Below are positions 1 through 10,791 of a stretch of 35,757 bases of DNA, in pieces. The stretch is from Clostridiales bacterium (GTDB lineage Bacteria; Bacillota; Clostridia; Peptostreptococcales; Natronincolaceae). Location of the stretch: contig JAAYNB010000148.1 of NCBI GenBank assembly GCA_012521085.1, positions 1 to 35,757 of the forward strand, read 5' to 3'. The notes under the pieces are model-generated. The model searched no databases. It worked only from the letters and a program-made list of their open reading frames with translations, and was not told the DNA's origin. Positions within the stretch are counted from its first letter, which is position 1; each line of letters begins with the position of its first letter. Position numbers and translations under genes: made by a program.

Positions 1-330
1 ATAAAAGATATGAATGGAAATAGAAAAATAGCAGTTTTAGGAAATATGCTAGAACTGGGACAATTCTCCGAGAAAGTTCATAGAAATGTAGGAGAACATG
101 CTGTAGATAAAATAGATATACTAATTAGTATAGGAGATTATGCTAAATGGATAGCAGAGGAATTTAAGAAATATGATAATAAAAAAGATGTATATACTGT
201 AAATTCTAATAATGAAGCTTGTGATATATTAAATAGAATATTAAAAGAAGATGATATAGTCTTATTAAAAGGTTCTAGGGGAATGAAACTAGAAGAAATT
301 GCAGTATATTTACAAGAGAGGTGTAATTAG
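1..330 (+). CDS. murF: UDP-N-acetylmuramoyl-tripeptide--D-alanyl-D-alanine ligase, C-terminal part (truncated by window start)
   Basis: Translation ..KIAVLGNMLELGQFSEKVHRNVGEHA..VLLKGSRGMKLEEI matches the MurF C-terminus; immediately precedes mraY. Confidence 0.93.
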   Translation: MKDMNGNRKIAVLGNMLELGQFSEKVHRNVGEHAVDKIDILISIGDYAKWIAEEFKKYDNKKDVYTVNSNNEACDILNRILKEDDIVLLKGSRGMKLEEIAVYLQERCN

Positions 331-1326
331 ATGTTACAACAAAAACAGTTAATATATACAATAATAATAAGTTTTATTACCACTTTAATCTTAGGACCCT
401 TGATTATACCCTTTTTAAAAAGGCTAAATGTGGGTCAAACTATTAGGGATGATGGTCCCCAAAGCCACTTAGTTAAAAGTGGTACCCCTACCATTGGTGG
501 AATTATTATTATATTATCTATATTAATAACTTCACTTACATCAGGTATGGTAAATAAGGATTTGATTGTTGCCTTATCAGCTACCCTAGCTTTTGGGCTA
601 ATAGGATTTATTGATGATTTTATTAAAGTAGTACTAAAAAGGTCCTTAGGATTAAGAGCATATCAAAAATTACTATTACAAACATTTGTAGCTATATTAC
701 TTGCCATATATCAATCTAACACTTCCATAGTAGGTACCAAGATAATTATTCCATTTATTGATGGTAATTTACAAATAGGCAATATAAATATACCCCAGTA
801 TTTAGACTTAGGAATTTTTTATATTCCATTTATTATATTTGTAGTAGTTGCCACAGTAAATAGTGTTAATTTAACAGATGGATTAGATGGATTAGCTTCA
901 GGAGTTACATTGATTATAACAGGATTTTTTAGCTTATTAGCAATGAGTTGGGGATATAATAGTTTAGCCATATTTGCCAGTGCCATAACTGGAGCTTGTT
1001 TAGGATTTTTAAGATATAATACTCATCCAGCTCAGGTATTTATGGGTGATACTGGTTCTTTAGCATTAGGTGGTGGCGTAGCAACTATAGCAATACTAAT
1101 GAATGTGGCATTAATCATACCAATTGTAGGAGGAATATATTTTGCTGAATCATTATCAGTAATTATACAAGTTATTTCATTTAAAACTAGAGGAAAAAGG
1201 GTATTCAAGATGAGTCCCCTGCATCATCATTTTGAACTTAGTGGTTGGGCAGAAACAAAAGTTGTCACAGTGTTTTGGATAGTGACAGTTATTTTATGTC
1301 TAATAGGAATATTAGCCCTTAATTGA
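331..1326 (+). CDS. mraY: phospho-N-acetylmuramoyl-pentapeptide-transferase
   Basis: Polytopic membrane protein with NLTDGLDGLA, MGDTGSLALGG and SPLHHHFELSGW motifs. Confidence 0.98.
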   Translation: MLQQKQLIYTIIISFITTLILGPLIIPFLKRLNVGQTIRDDGPQSHLVKSGTPTIGGIIIILSILITSLTSGMVNKDLIVALSATLAFGLIGFIDDFIKVVLKRSLGLRAYQKLLLQTFVAILLAIYQSNTSIVGTKIIIPFIDGNLQIGNINIPQYLDLGIFYIPFIIFVVVATVNSVNLTDGLDGLASGVTLIITGFFSLLAMSWGYNSLAIFASAITGACLGFLRYNTHPAQVFMGDTGSLALGGGVATIAILMNVALIIPIVGGIYFAESLSVIIQVISFKTRGKRVFKMSPLHHHFELSGWAETKVVTVFWIVTVILCLIGILALN

Positions 1327-1343
1327 GAAAGAAGGTATGAAAG

Positions 1344-2711
1344 ATGAATCTAAAAAATAAAAATATATTGGTTATTGGATTAGCAATATCAGGTGTGCCT
1401 TTAGTAAAGGTATTATCAAAACTAGGTGCCAATGTAATCGTAAATGACTTAAAACCATCTCATATGTTAAAAAGCAGTTTAGAAGAATTAAAAGATTATA
1501 ATTTTAAAACAATTTTAGGTAGACATCCCGATGATATTAGAGAATTAGGGGATATAGATTTAGTTGTAGTATCACCAGGTGTACCATTAAATATTGATTT
1601 TATAAAAAAATTAAGAGATGCAAATATAGAGATAATAAGTGAGATAGAAATGGCATATCGTATTAATAAAGCAGAAATTATTGCCATTACAGGAACAAAT
1701 GGTAAGACCACAACTACAGCTTTAACTAGTGAAATATTTAAAAATGCTATTAAAAAGGTATATGCAGTGGGAAATATTGGTGTATCAGCAACAGAAAAGG
1801 CTGTAAAAAGTAAAGAGGATGAAATCATGGTTATGGAGGTAAGTAGTTTTCAATTAGAAGGAATTGTTAATTTTCGTCCTAAAGTGGCAGCCATATTAAA
1901 TATAACCCCTGATCATTTAAATAGACATGGTACCATGGAGAATTATATAGATATTAAATTTGATTTGTTTAAAAATCAAAATGAAGATGATTTTGCAATT
2001 ATAAATTATGATGATGAGATATGCAGAAAAAAAAGTACAGATATTAAAAGTAAAGTTATTTTTTTTAGTAATAATACAATATTAGATGAAGGTGTTTTTG
2101 TAGAAGATAATAATATTGTCGTAAAATATGAAGGACAAAAAAATATAATTATATCCACCAATGATATAAGAATACCTGGAGAACATAATATAGAAAATGC
2201 ACTTGCAGCAACAGCCATGGCCTTTATTATGGGAATAGATGCTAAAATTATTAATAGGACTTTAAAAGAATTTAATGGTGTAGAGCATCGTATTGAACAT
2301 GTAACTAGTATTAACAATATTAATTTTGTAAATGATTCAAAGGCTACAAATACCGATGCAGCTATTAAAGCTATTAAAGCCATAAATGGTCCAATAATTT
2401 TATTAGCAGGTGGATTAGATAAAGGCAGTGAATTTGATGATTTTATAAAATCCTTTGATAAAAAAGTAAAAAAAGTATTTTTATATGGAGAAACTGCAGA
2501 AAAAATATTTATGACAGCAAAAAAATTAAATTTTAATGAAGCCAAAATAGTAAAATCTTTAGATAAGGCTGTTAATTTTGCCTACGACGAAGCAGAGCCA
2601 GGAGATACCATATTATTATCACCTGCTTGTGCCAGTTGGGATATGTATAGTAGTTTTGAAGAAAGAGGAAATCATTTTAAACAATTAGTAAGAGATTTAG
2701 GGAGGTCCTAA
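1344..2711 (+). CDS. murD: UDP-N-acetylmuramoylalanine--D-glutamate ligase
   Basis: GTNGKTTTTAL P-loop, NITPDHLNRH, LLSPACASWDMYSSFEERG. Confidence 0.98.
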   Translation: MNLKNKNILVIGLAISGVPLVKVLSKLGANVIVNDLKPSHMLKSSLEELKDYNFKTILGRHPDDIRELGDIDLVVVSPGVPLNIDFIKKLRDANIEIISEIEMAYRINKAEIIAITGTNGKTTTTALTSEIFKNAIKKVYAVGNIGVSATEKAVKSKEDEIMVMEVSSFQLEGIVNFRPKVAAILNITPDHLNRHGTMENYIDIKFDLFKNQNEDDFAIINYDDEICRKKSTDIKSKVIFFSNNTILDEGVFVEDNNIVVKYEGQKNIIISTNDIRIPGEHNIENALAATAMAFIMGIDAKIINRTLKEFNGVEHRIEHVTSINNINFVNDSKATNTDAAIKAIKAINGPIILLAGGLDKGSEFDDFIKSFDKKVKKVFLYGETAEKIFMTAKKLNFNEAKIVKSLDKAVNFAYDEAEPGDTILLSPACASWDMYSSFEERGNHFKQLVRDLGRS

Positions 2712-2713
2712 GA

Positions 2714-3832
2714 ATGAAAAATAAAACTCCTTATGACCCTGTGGTTATAATCACAGTAGCCCTATTAGTCACTACTGGAATTATAATGGTATTTAGTTCA
2801 AGCTTTTCCTATGCCATGGTAGACTTAGGGGATGGTTATTATTTCTTAAAAAGAATTATAATATGGGCCATTATTGGAGTATTTGCCATGTATTTTTGTG
2901 CTAAATTTAATTATAGAAATTGGACTAAATATGCAAATATTATCTTATTAATTAGTATCATTTTATTAATACTAGTAATAACACCCCTAGGTAAAGAAGT
3001 AAATGGTGCAAAACGATGGATAGCCATAGGACCAATCACAGTAATGCCATCAGAAATAACAAAATTTGCTGCCATAATTTTTGTATCCACTAGCATTACC
3101 AGAAAAAGAGATAAAATGGAAAGTTTTTTTCACGGTGTAGTTCCTTATTTAATATTATCAGGTATATTCTTTTTATTAATTAAAGAACAGCCAGATTATA
3201 GTACAGCTCTTGTAATTGTTTTAATTATAATATCTATGATATTTGTTGGTGGAATGAAATTATCACATTTTATAGGATTAGCTTTAAGTGGTTCTATTGC
3301 TTTTGTTGGATTGCTTTTTTACATCGTCAAACATGGTAAAGGATACAGAGCCAAGAGATTGACAGCTTTTTTAGATCCCTGGGCAGATCCAACTGATTCA
3401 GGATTTCAAGCTATACAGTCCTTATTAGCACTAGGTTCAGGAGGTCTCTTTGGCAAGGGATTAGGTAGAAGTATACAAAAACATTTTTATTTACCGGAAC
3501 CACAAAACGACTTTATATTTGCAATAATAGGCGAGGAACTAGGCTTTATAGGTGGAGTATTTGTTATAATACTTTTTATGTTATTAATATGGAGAGGCAT
3601 TAGAATAGCTATGTATGCTCCAGATTTATTAGGATGTGTAATGGCTACGGGAATTACCTGTATGCTTATAATACAGGTCTTAATAAATATAGCTGTTGCC
3701 ACATCATCTATGCCAGTAACAGGTATACCTTTACCTTTTATTAGTTTTGGTGGAAATGCTCTTGTGATATTTATGGCATCCATGGGAATATTATTAAATA
3801 TTTCAAAAAATACAAATATGAACAGGGGTTGA
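2714..3832 (+). CDS. ftsW: FtsW/SpoVE family SEDS peptidoglycan polymerase
   Basis: SEDS protein: EQPDYSTALV, PEPQNDFIFAIIGEELGFIG, GIPLPFISFGGNAL; FtsW versus SpoVE not distinguishable here. Confidence 0.93.
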   Translation: MKNKTPYDPVVIITVALLVTTGIIMVFSSSFSYAMVDLGDGYYFLKRIIIWAIIGVFAMYFCAKFNYRNWTKYANIILLISIILLILVITPLGKEVNGAKRWIAIGPITVMPSEITKFAAIIFVSTSITRKRDKMESFFHGVVPYLILSGIFFLLIKEQPDYSTALVIVLIIISMIFVGGMKLSHFIGLALSGSIAFVGLLFYIVKHGKGYRAKRLTAFLDPWADPTDSGFQAIQSLLALGSGGLFGKGLGRSIQKHFYLPEPQNDFIFAIIGEELGFIGGVFVIILFMLLIWRGIRIAMYAPDLLGCVMATGITCMLIIQVLINIAVATSSMPVTGIPLPFISFGGNALVIFMASMGILLNISKNTNMNRG

Positions 3833-4938
3833 AATATATGAGGGTGATTATAAGTGGTGGTGGTACAGGTGGACATATATATCCTGCTATTGCCATTGCT
3901 AATAAAATAAAAGAGGAATGTCCTGGGGCAGAAATTTTATTTATAGGTACAGCCAAAGGTTTAGAAAGTGAAATTGTACCCAAAGCAGGATACGAAATTA
4001 AAACCATAACAGTTACTTATCTTAGTAGAAAACTATCTATGCATAATATAAAAAGTGCTGGTATGTTAATGAAAGGTCTTTTGCAGGCTAGAAAAATCAT
4101 AAAAGATTTTAAACCTGATATAGTAATAGGTACAGGTGGATTTGTCAGCGGTCCAGTAGTTTTTATAGCTTCAAAAATGAAAATAAAGACCATCATTCAT
4201 GAACAAAATGTATTCCCAGGTATTACTAACAGAATATTAGAAAATTATGTGGATAGGGTTGCCATTAGTTTTGAAGAGGCCAAAAAATATTTTAAACGAA
4301 AAGAAAAATTAAGGGTTACAGGCAATCCTATAAGACAGGAGTTTTTTAATATCACCATGGAAGAGGCAAAATCTAGATATAAAGCTCAAGGCAATAAACC
4401 TTTAGTATTAATTGTAGGTGGAAGTGGTGGTTCAATTAGTATAAATGAAGCAGTTGTTGAATTTTTAACATTAAGTCCCAAGAATAACTTTGAAGTATTA
4501 TTAGCAACAGGAAAGAGATATTATAATCAGGTTATGGAGCAGATATCAAAGAATAAAGATATATTACAATATAATAGAGTGGTTGAATATATAGATGATA
4601 TGCCCTATGCATTGAAAGCATGTGATTTAATAATATGTAGTGCCGGTGCAATAACTATCACAGAGATTAATGCAATGGGTAAGCCAGCTATTTTAATCCC
4701 TAAAGCTTATACAGCAGAAAATCACCAGGAATATAATGCTAGAGCATTAGAAGATAGGGGAGCAGCAATTCTTATTAAAGAGAAGGATTTAAATGGCAAA
4801 ATTCTATTTAAAAAAATAGAAGAAATTATAAAAGATAAATCCATATTAAATAATATGCAAGAAAATAGCTTAAAATCTTCCAAAAAGAATGCTACCGATT
4901 TAATTTATAATATAATATTAGAAATAAGAAATAAATAA
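3829..4938 (+). CDS. murG: UDP-N-acetylglucosamine--N-acetylmuramyl-(pentapeptide) pyrophosphoryl-undecaprenol GlcNAc transferase
   Basis: ISGGGTGGHIYPAIAIA, HEQNVFPGITNR, GGSGGS; ATG possibly 3838. Confidence 0.97.
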   Translation: MKYMRVIISGGGTGGHIYPAIAIANKIKEECPGAEILFIGTAKGLESEIVPKAGYEIKTITVTYLSRKLSMHNIKSAGMLMKGLLQARKIIKDFKPDIVIGTGGFVSGPVVFIASKMKIKTIIHEQNVFPGITNRILENYVDRVAISFEEAKKYFKRKEKLRVTGNPIRQEFFNITMEEAKSRYKAQGNKPLVLIVGGSGGSISINEAVVEFLTLSPKNNFEVLLATGKRYYNQVMEQISKNKDILQYNRVVEYIDDMPYALKACDLIICSAGAITITEINAMGKPAILIPKAYTAENHQEYNARALEDRGAAILIKEKDLNGKILFKKIEEIIKDKSILNNMQENSLKSSKKNATDLIYNIILEIRNK

Positions 4939-5058
4939 TGAAACTTATCCATAGTAACACCTTTAGAATTCTTGCATAATATAATATTAACTTATTTTGC
5001 AAAATAGTATAAATTGTTTTTCGAAAAGAAATTATATTATGCTCTGGAGGTGGCTTGG

Positions 5059-6312
5059 GTGAGTAAGTTCGTAGTTAATGGAGGACATAAAATTAAAGGA
5101 GAGTTAAGAATAACAGGTGCAAAAAATTCTGTACTACCTATATTATCAGCCACAGTATTAAACGGTAAAATAAATGTTATTCATGATATTCCTGATTTAT
5201 CTGATGTGGAAGTTATGATTAAAATTTTAGAGTCAGTTGGATGTAAAGTAAAAAGAGAAAATGGGACTATAATAGTAGATTCACGACAATTAAACAACCA
5301 TAAAATCCCTGAAGAATTAGTAAGAGAGATGCGCTCATCCATAATAGTATTAGGACCTATGTTGGCAAGATGTGGTCAGGTGGTTGTCAGCTACCCAGGT
5401 GGCTGTGAATTAGGGCCTAGACCTATTGATTTGCATCTAAAATCATTAAGACAAATGGGAGTACATATATTAGAAAAACATGGTTTTTTAATATGTAGTG
5501 TAAAAAAAGAATTAGTAGGTTGTGAAATACATCTAGATTTTCCAAGTGTTGGAGCTACAGAAAATATTATGTTAGCAGCTGTTTTTGCTAAAGGCAATAC
5601 AATAATCAGAAATGCTGCAAGAGAGCCGGAAATACAAGATTTACAAAATTTTATAAATGCAATGGGTGGCAAAGTATCAGGAGCAGGAAGTGCTACCATT
5701 GTAATTGAAGGTGTTGATGAATTACATGATGTAGAGCATACAATTATTCCCGACCGTATAGTAGCTGGAACATATTTAGTTGCTGGAGCTATGACAAAGG
5801 GAGAAATTGTATTGACAAATATAATACCTGAACATTTATTATCCACTATATACAAACTGAAAGAAAGTGGTTGCAATATAGAATATACAAAGGATACAAT
5901 TAAATTAATAGCACCAAGTAAATTACGTGCAATTGAAGCCATTAAAACATTACCATATCCAGGATTTCCAACAGATATGCAATCTCAATTCATGTCTTTG
6001 TTGGCTATTAGTGATGGAATTAGCATTATAAAAGAAAATATTTTTGAAAATAGGTACAAACACGCATATGAATTAATCAGAATGGGTGCTAATATAAAGA
6101 TAGATGGTAGAGTAGCTATTATAAAAGGAGTACATAAATTAACTGGTGCCAATGTAAAGGCTAGAGATTTAAGAGGAGGAGCCTCTTTAATACTAGCAGG
6201 ACTTGTGGCAGAAGGTACTACTACCATCCACAATATAGAACATATTAAAAGGGGTTATGCTCATATTGAAAAAGATTTGAGAATGGTAGGTGCGGATATA
6301 TATAAAATGTAA
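5059..6312 (+). CDS. murA: UDP-N-acetylglucosamine 1-carboxyvinyltransferase
   Basis: GAKNSVLPILSATVL, GGCELGPRPIDLHL, PGFPTDMQSQFM; GTG start at 5059 preceded by GGAGGTGG is better than the ORF-track start at 5014. Confidence 0.96.
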   Translation: MSKFVVNGGHKIKGELRITGAKNSVLPILSATVLNGKINVIHDIPDLSDVEVMIKILESVGCKVKRENGTIIVDSRQLNNHKIPEELVREMRSSIIVLGPMLARCGQVVVSYPGGCELGPRPIDLHLKSLRQMGVHILEKHGFLICSVKKELVGCEIHLDFPSVGATENIMLAAVFAKGNTIIRNAAREPEIQDLQNFINAMGGKVSGAGSATIVIEGVDELHDVEHTIIPDRIVAGTYLVAGAMTKGEIVLTNIIPEHLLSTIYKLKESGCNIEYTKDTIKLIAPSKLRAIEAIKTLPYPGFPTDMQSQFMSLLAISDGISIIKENIFENRYKHAYELIRMGANIKIDGRVAIIKGVHKLTGANVKARDLRGGASLILAGLVAEGTTTIHNIEHIKRGYAHIEKDLRMVGADIYKM

Positions 6313-6455
6313 TGCAATTGTATAATATTAATAAAATATTTAAGTTTGTATTATTTAAGAAAGATTGTAATCCTTAGAAATTTTAAGTTGCAGCTAAAAA
6401 TAGCTGCCTTAAAATTATCATAATTAGTACAAGCTACAAAAGGTAGGAAATAATT

Positions 6456-7241
6456 ATGGATAATACTAATAAAAGATTTAAAAAAAAACATAGAAGTAAG
6501 AAGTTTAAAAAGATAATGACTATCTTATCTTTTATAATACTTTTTTTATTATGGAGTATATATATATTACTTAATTCTGATTTGTTAAATCTTAAAACTG
6601 TTGAAATTTATGGGAATGAAATATTAGAAGAAGAAGAGATTATTGAGACAGGAAAAATAATCTTCAATAGAAATATATTACAATTCAAATTAACTGAATT
6701 GGAAAATAACATTATATCCCATCCCTATATAAAAGAAGTTAATATTAAGAGAAAATTACCCCAAACCCTAACAATTACAGTGAGGGAAAGAGAGAAATAT
6801 GCTATAATACCATATATGGGGTCTTATATCTATATAGACCAAGATAAGGTGGTTTTAGAGTCTTCTGATAGCTATTTGGCAGAGGATTTAGTCCTAATAA
6901 CTGGTGTGGAATTTGAAAGTTTTAAATTAGGACATAAAGTGGATATAAAAAATACAGCTCTATTAGATAGGGCCATAGAATTAGTAGCAGCATCTAAGGT
7001 AATAAATAATGCTGAAATGATATCAGAAATTAATATTGGACAAGAAGATTATATAAAATTAATTACATTTGATGGTATAGAAGTATTATTATCTAAAAGC
7101 ATTGATCCAGTATATGCCATGTTAGCATTTAAAGAAACTTTAACTAATATATATACAAGAAATATAGATAATATAATTGTAGACATGAGATATGATGGAC
7201 AGATATCTATTAGAAATAGAGAAATATGGGAGGAAGAATAA
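6456..7241 (+). CDS. divIB: cell division protein FtsQ/DivIB (POTRA domain)
   Basis: Basic N-terminus, one TM segment, POTRA-like VEIYGNEILEEEEIIETG..HPYIKEVNIKRKLPQTLTITVRER. Confidence 0.9.
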   Translation: MDNTNKRFKKKHRSKKFKKIMTILSFIILFLLWSIYILLNSDLLNLKTVEIYGNEILEEEEIIETGKIIFNRNILQFKLTELENNIISHPYIKEVNIKRKLPQTLTITVREREKYAIIPYMGSYIYIDQDKVVLESSDSYLAEDLVLITGVEFESFKLGHKVDIKNTALLDRAIELVAASKVINNAEMISEINIGQEDYIKLITFDGIEVLLSKSIDPVYAMLAFKETLTNIYTRNIDNIIVDMRYDGQISIRNREIWEEE

Positions 7242-7972
7242 TGGACTTAAGAGGAAAGGTGGCTCTAGGGCTATTATGTGGCATTTTGGGATTAATTATT
7301 TCCATGCAATTTAACACTGTGAAAAGTGCAACAGAAGGAGGGTTTTTATCTGCTCAAAAAGCTCAACAATTATCATTGGAATTAAGAAATCTCAGAGCTG
7401 AAAAAGAGAGATTAAATGAAGAATTAACTGCTTTAGAAAAGAGACTAAAAGAATACGAAATTTCTGAAGCAGATGAAGATTTAATTATCAAAAATTTAAA
7501 AAGAGATTTAGAACGTTATCAATTATTAGCAGGTTATAAAGATGGTGAAGGACCTGGTGTAATCATTACCATAGATGATTCACCTAGTAATGATTATCTT
7601 GATAATGGAGATGGTAGTTTTATAATGTATAATTTTGAAGTTTTATTAGATCTTATTAACAAATTAAATGCAGCAGGTGCAGAGGCCATAGCTATAAATG
7701 ATCAAAGATATACTGCAAATACTGAAATATATTATTCCTCTAATTCATTATTCATTAATTCTGTACCTACACGACCTCCATTTATTATAAAAGCCATAGG
7801 AGATCCTGAGACTTTAGAAGCTGCATTAAATATGAGATATGGGGTTATTTGGGGGTTAAAGCAATATGATAATTTACAAGTAAGTATTAAGAAAGAAGAT
7901 GTCATTATGATACCTAGATATAATAAAGTTATACAATATGAATATGCAAGACCCATTGAAACTACTCAATAA
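7241..7972 (+). CDS. DUF881 family protein (YlxW/YlxX-like)
   Basis: GYKDGEGPGVIITIDDSP and FIIKAIGDPETLEAAL; ATG 7241 preferred to track start 7226. Confidence 0.9.
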   Translation: MDLRGKVALGLLCGILGLIISMQFNTVKSATEGGFLSAQKAQQLSLELRNLRAEKERLNEELTALEKRLKEYEISEADEDLIIKNLKRDLERYQLLAGYKDGEGPGVIITIDDSPSNDYLDNGDGSFIMYNFEVLLDLINKLNAAGAEAIAINDQRYTANTEIYYSSNSLFINSVPTRPPFIIKAIGDPETLEAALNMRYGVIWGLKQYDNLQVSIKKEDVIMIPRYNKVIQYEYARPIETTQ

Positions 7973-7994
7973 ATTTTGAGAAGAGGGAAAAACA

Positions 7995-8717
7995 ATGAAG
8001 AATATATATCAAAAAATAATCCTTTCTTTAATGCTATGTATACTAAGTTTTACAATGGTTTTACAATTCACATATGTTGAAGAGGACTATAGTTTTGTCA
8101 GTTTAAAAAATATTGAAGATTTAAAAACTGCTATTAATAAAGAGGAGGAAGAGATAAAGGACTTAATTGCTTTAATAGAAGCTAATAAAGGAAAATTAAG
8201 AGAATATGGCTCAGCACTGATAACAGAAGGAAGTATACAGGAAGTATTAAGAAGTGAAATAGATAATATGAAAGCATTTAGTGGTTTTAAAGATTTAGAA
8301 GGACCTGGAATTACTGTAAAATTACAAGATAGTGACAGAGATTTATACGAAGGCGAAGATCCAGGTAATTTAGTTATACATGATGGAGATATATTGATAA
8401 TATTAAATGCTTTAAAAATAGCCGGTGCAGAAGTATTATCAGTTAATGGACAGAGGATATTAAGTACATCGGAAATAAAATGTACAGGTCCAACAATAAC
8501 TATTAATAATCATACCTATGGTCAACCTTTTATAATAAGAGCCATAGGAGATCCTGAGACTTTAGATGCAGCAATAAAAGCACCAGGCTCTTATGCGGAA
8601 TATTTAAAAAATGTTTATGGTTTAAAAATAGAGTCATATGTAAGTGATTCAATTAAAATTCCCAAATATGATGGAAATATTCATTTTAAAAATATAACAC
8701 CTGTGGAAGGAGATTAA
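7995..8717 (+). CDS. DUF881 family protein, tandem paralogue
   Basis: GFKDLEGPGITVKLQDSD, FIIRAIGDPETLDAAI; same architecture as the preceding gene. Confidence 0.9.
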   Translation: MKNIYQKIILSLMLCILSFTMVLQFTYVEEDYSFVSLKNIEDLKTAINKEEEEIKDLIALIEANKGKLREYGSALITEGSIQEVLRSEIDNMKAFSGFKDLEGPGITVKLQDSDRDLYEGEDPGNLVIHDGDILIILNALKIAGAEVLSVNGQRILSTSEIKCTGPTITINNHTYGQPFIIRAIGDPETLDAAIKAPGSYAEYLKNVYGLKIESYVSDSIKIPKYDGNIHFKNITPVEGD

Positions 8718-8721
8718 AAAA

Positions 8722-9075
8722 ATGCTATTTGCTATTATTGGTTTAGTTACAGGGGTAATTTTAGGTTTATATCTACCAATAACATATCCAGCCACATATT
8801 CCTTATATATTTCTGTAGCCATATTAGCAGCTATAGACTCTGTATTTGGTGCTATTAGATCAATTTTAGAGGATAGATTTAATACAGAAATTTTTGTTTC
8901 AGGTTTTTTTGGAAATGCAATTTTAGCTGGATTTTTAGCATATATAGGTGATAGATTAGGAGTCCCCTTATACTATGCAGCAATATTTGCCTTTGGAGTA
9001 AGACTATTCCAAAACTTTGCTATTATTAGAAGATATTTATTAGATAAAATTAAATCCGATAAAAATAACATATAA
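8722..9075 (+). CDS. sbp: small basic protein (DUF1290)
   Basis: IDSVFGAIRSILEDRFNTEIFVSGFFGNAILAGFLAYIGDRLGVPLYYAAIFAFGVRLFQN. Confidence 0.93.
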   Translation: MLFAIIGLVTGVILGLYLPITYPATYSLYISVAILAAIDSVFGAIRSILEDRFNTEIFVSGFFGNAILAGFLAYIGDRLGVPLYYAAIFAFGVRLFQNFAIIRRYLLDKIKSDKNNI

Positions 9076-9316
9076 AAACCGTAAAAATATAAAGTGAAAA
9101 TTTAAAAGGAAAATCGAGTTTTCTGTTGAATCTATATACTTAAGATAGAATTTTAATAATAATTATAAAAAAGAACTTAAAATAGGAAATTTTAATGAAT
9201 GAATCCTGTAGATACTTATTTATTATATTACTAATTTTAAATTTGTTCATCTAATAGGAAATAATAAAAGAAGATAAACAGAAAATAGGGCATTCATATA
9301 ACAAGGGGGTAATATT

Positions 9317-10396
9317 GTGTTAGAATTTGACGTAGATATGGATCAATTTGCTCGAATAAAAGTAATAGGTGTTGGTGGTGGTGGCAATAATGCCGTAAAT
9401 CGCATGATAGATTCAGGTTTAAAAGGTATTGAATTTATAGCTATTAATACTGATAAGCAGGCCCTATTCACATCAAAGGCAGAGCATAAAGTTCAAATTG
9501 GTGAGAAATTAACTCGAGGCTTGGGAGCAGGAGCAAATCCAGATATAGGTAAAAGAGCCGCTGAGGAGAGTAAAGAAGATATTGAAAAGATATTAGAAGG
9601 CGCTGATATGGTATTTATTACTGCTGGTATGGGAGGAGGCACAGGTACAGGTGCTGCTCCAATTGTGGCAGAAATAGCTAAGGAATTAGGGATTTTAACA
9701 GTGGGTGTTGTAACCAAACCTTTTACATTTGAAGGTAAGAGAAGAATGGTTCATGCAGAGCAAGGAATTGAAGAGTTAAAAGGAAGAGTAGATACTTTGG
9801 TAACTATCCCCAATGATCGTCTATTACAAGTAATAGAGAAAAAGACAACTATGTTAGATGCATTTATTATGGCAGATGATATTTTAAAACAAGGTGTACA
9901 AGGTATATCTGATTTAATTGCAGTACCTGGTTTAGTAAACCTAGACTTTGCAGATGTAAAAACCATCATGGAAGAGCAAGGTTTAGCTCACATGGGCATT
10001 GGTAGAGCCAGTGGAGAAAATCGTGCAGCAGAAGCTGCAAAACAAGCTATACATAGTCCACTTTTAGAAACATCCATTGATGGAGCAAAAGGTGTTCTTC
10101 TGAATATTACAGGAGGAACAAATTTAGGACTATTTGAAGTAAATGAAGCAGCTGAATTAGTAACACAAGCAGCAGACCAAGATGCTAATATTATTTTTGG
10201 TGCTGTTATTGATGAAAGTTTAGAAGATGAAATCAGAATAACTGTAATAGCCACAGGTTTTGAAAAAGATGTTATTAAAGATGTAGAAGATTCAATTATA
10301 AAACCTGTTGGAACTGATCCAATAGAAATAAAATCAGATAAAGTAAAACAAATTGATGAATTAGATATACCTATTTTTTTAAGAAGAAATAGATAA
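9317..10396 (+). CDS. ftsZ: cell division protein FtsZ
   Basis: [35 protein letters not shown]-terminal DIPIFLRR tail; GTG start with GGGGG upstream. Confidence 0.99.
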   Translation: MLEFDVDMDQFARIKVIGVGGGGNNAVNRMIDSGLKGIEFIAINTDKQALFTSKAEHKVQIGEKLTRGLGAGANPDIGKRAAEESKEDIEKILEGADMVFITAGMGGGTGTGAAPIVAEIAKELGILTVGVVTKPFTFEGKRRMVHAEQGIEELKGRVDTLVTIPNDRLLQVIEKKTTMLDAFIMADDILKQGVQGISDLIAVPGLVNLDFADVKTIMEEQGLAHMGIGRASGENRAAEAAKQAIHSPLLETSIDGAKGVLLNITGGTNLGLFEVNEAAELVTQAADQDANIIFGAVIDESLEDEIRITVIATGFEKDVIKDVEDSIIKPVGTDPIEIKSDKVKQIDELDIPIFLRRNR

Positions 10397-10401
10397 ATTT
10401 A

Positions 10402-10791
10402 TTATAAAAAAGATTTGCTAAATATATGATGTGAACCCTTTAATCCGGACTTTCGGATAATATTAATTATGCTGGCTTGTTGCCTATACTCAATAGGTGA
10501 CAGGCCGTTTAATTTTTTCTTTATTCTTTTATTATTATACCAGTTAATATATTCTGTAATTTTTTCCCCTAACTGTTTAATGGATGTAAATTTTTCTCCA
10601 TAGTACATTTTTTGATTACTCCCTTGGATTTTAAATTCAGTCACATCTGTAACCCATACTTTATTAGGAGCTGTTACCTGGAACTTTCTATCTAACTTAT
10701 TCTTCGCTATTCTTCCAACTTCACCCTTAAAAGAACTATAACCTCTAGATCTTCTGGTGAATTTTATACATTTTAAATTATTATCTCTCAT
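10402..10791 (-). pseudogene. IS3-family transposase OrfB remnant lacking most of the central catalytic domain
   Basis: NKVWVTDVTEFKIQGSNQK joined directly to MYYGEKFTSIKQLGEKITEYINWYNNKRIKKKLNGLSPIEYR. Confidence 0.85.

Noticed and set aside
2006-2545. Long minus-strand ORF opposite murD
   Set aside because: Antisense shadow of a well-conserved gene; low-complexity translation and no SD. Same reasoning for 1496-1828, 3487-3876, 5391-5942, 9988-10254, 18758-19219, 21678-22010, 33083-33400 and similar ORFs.
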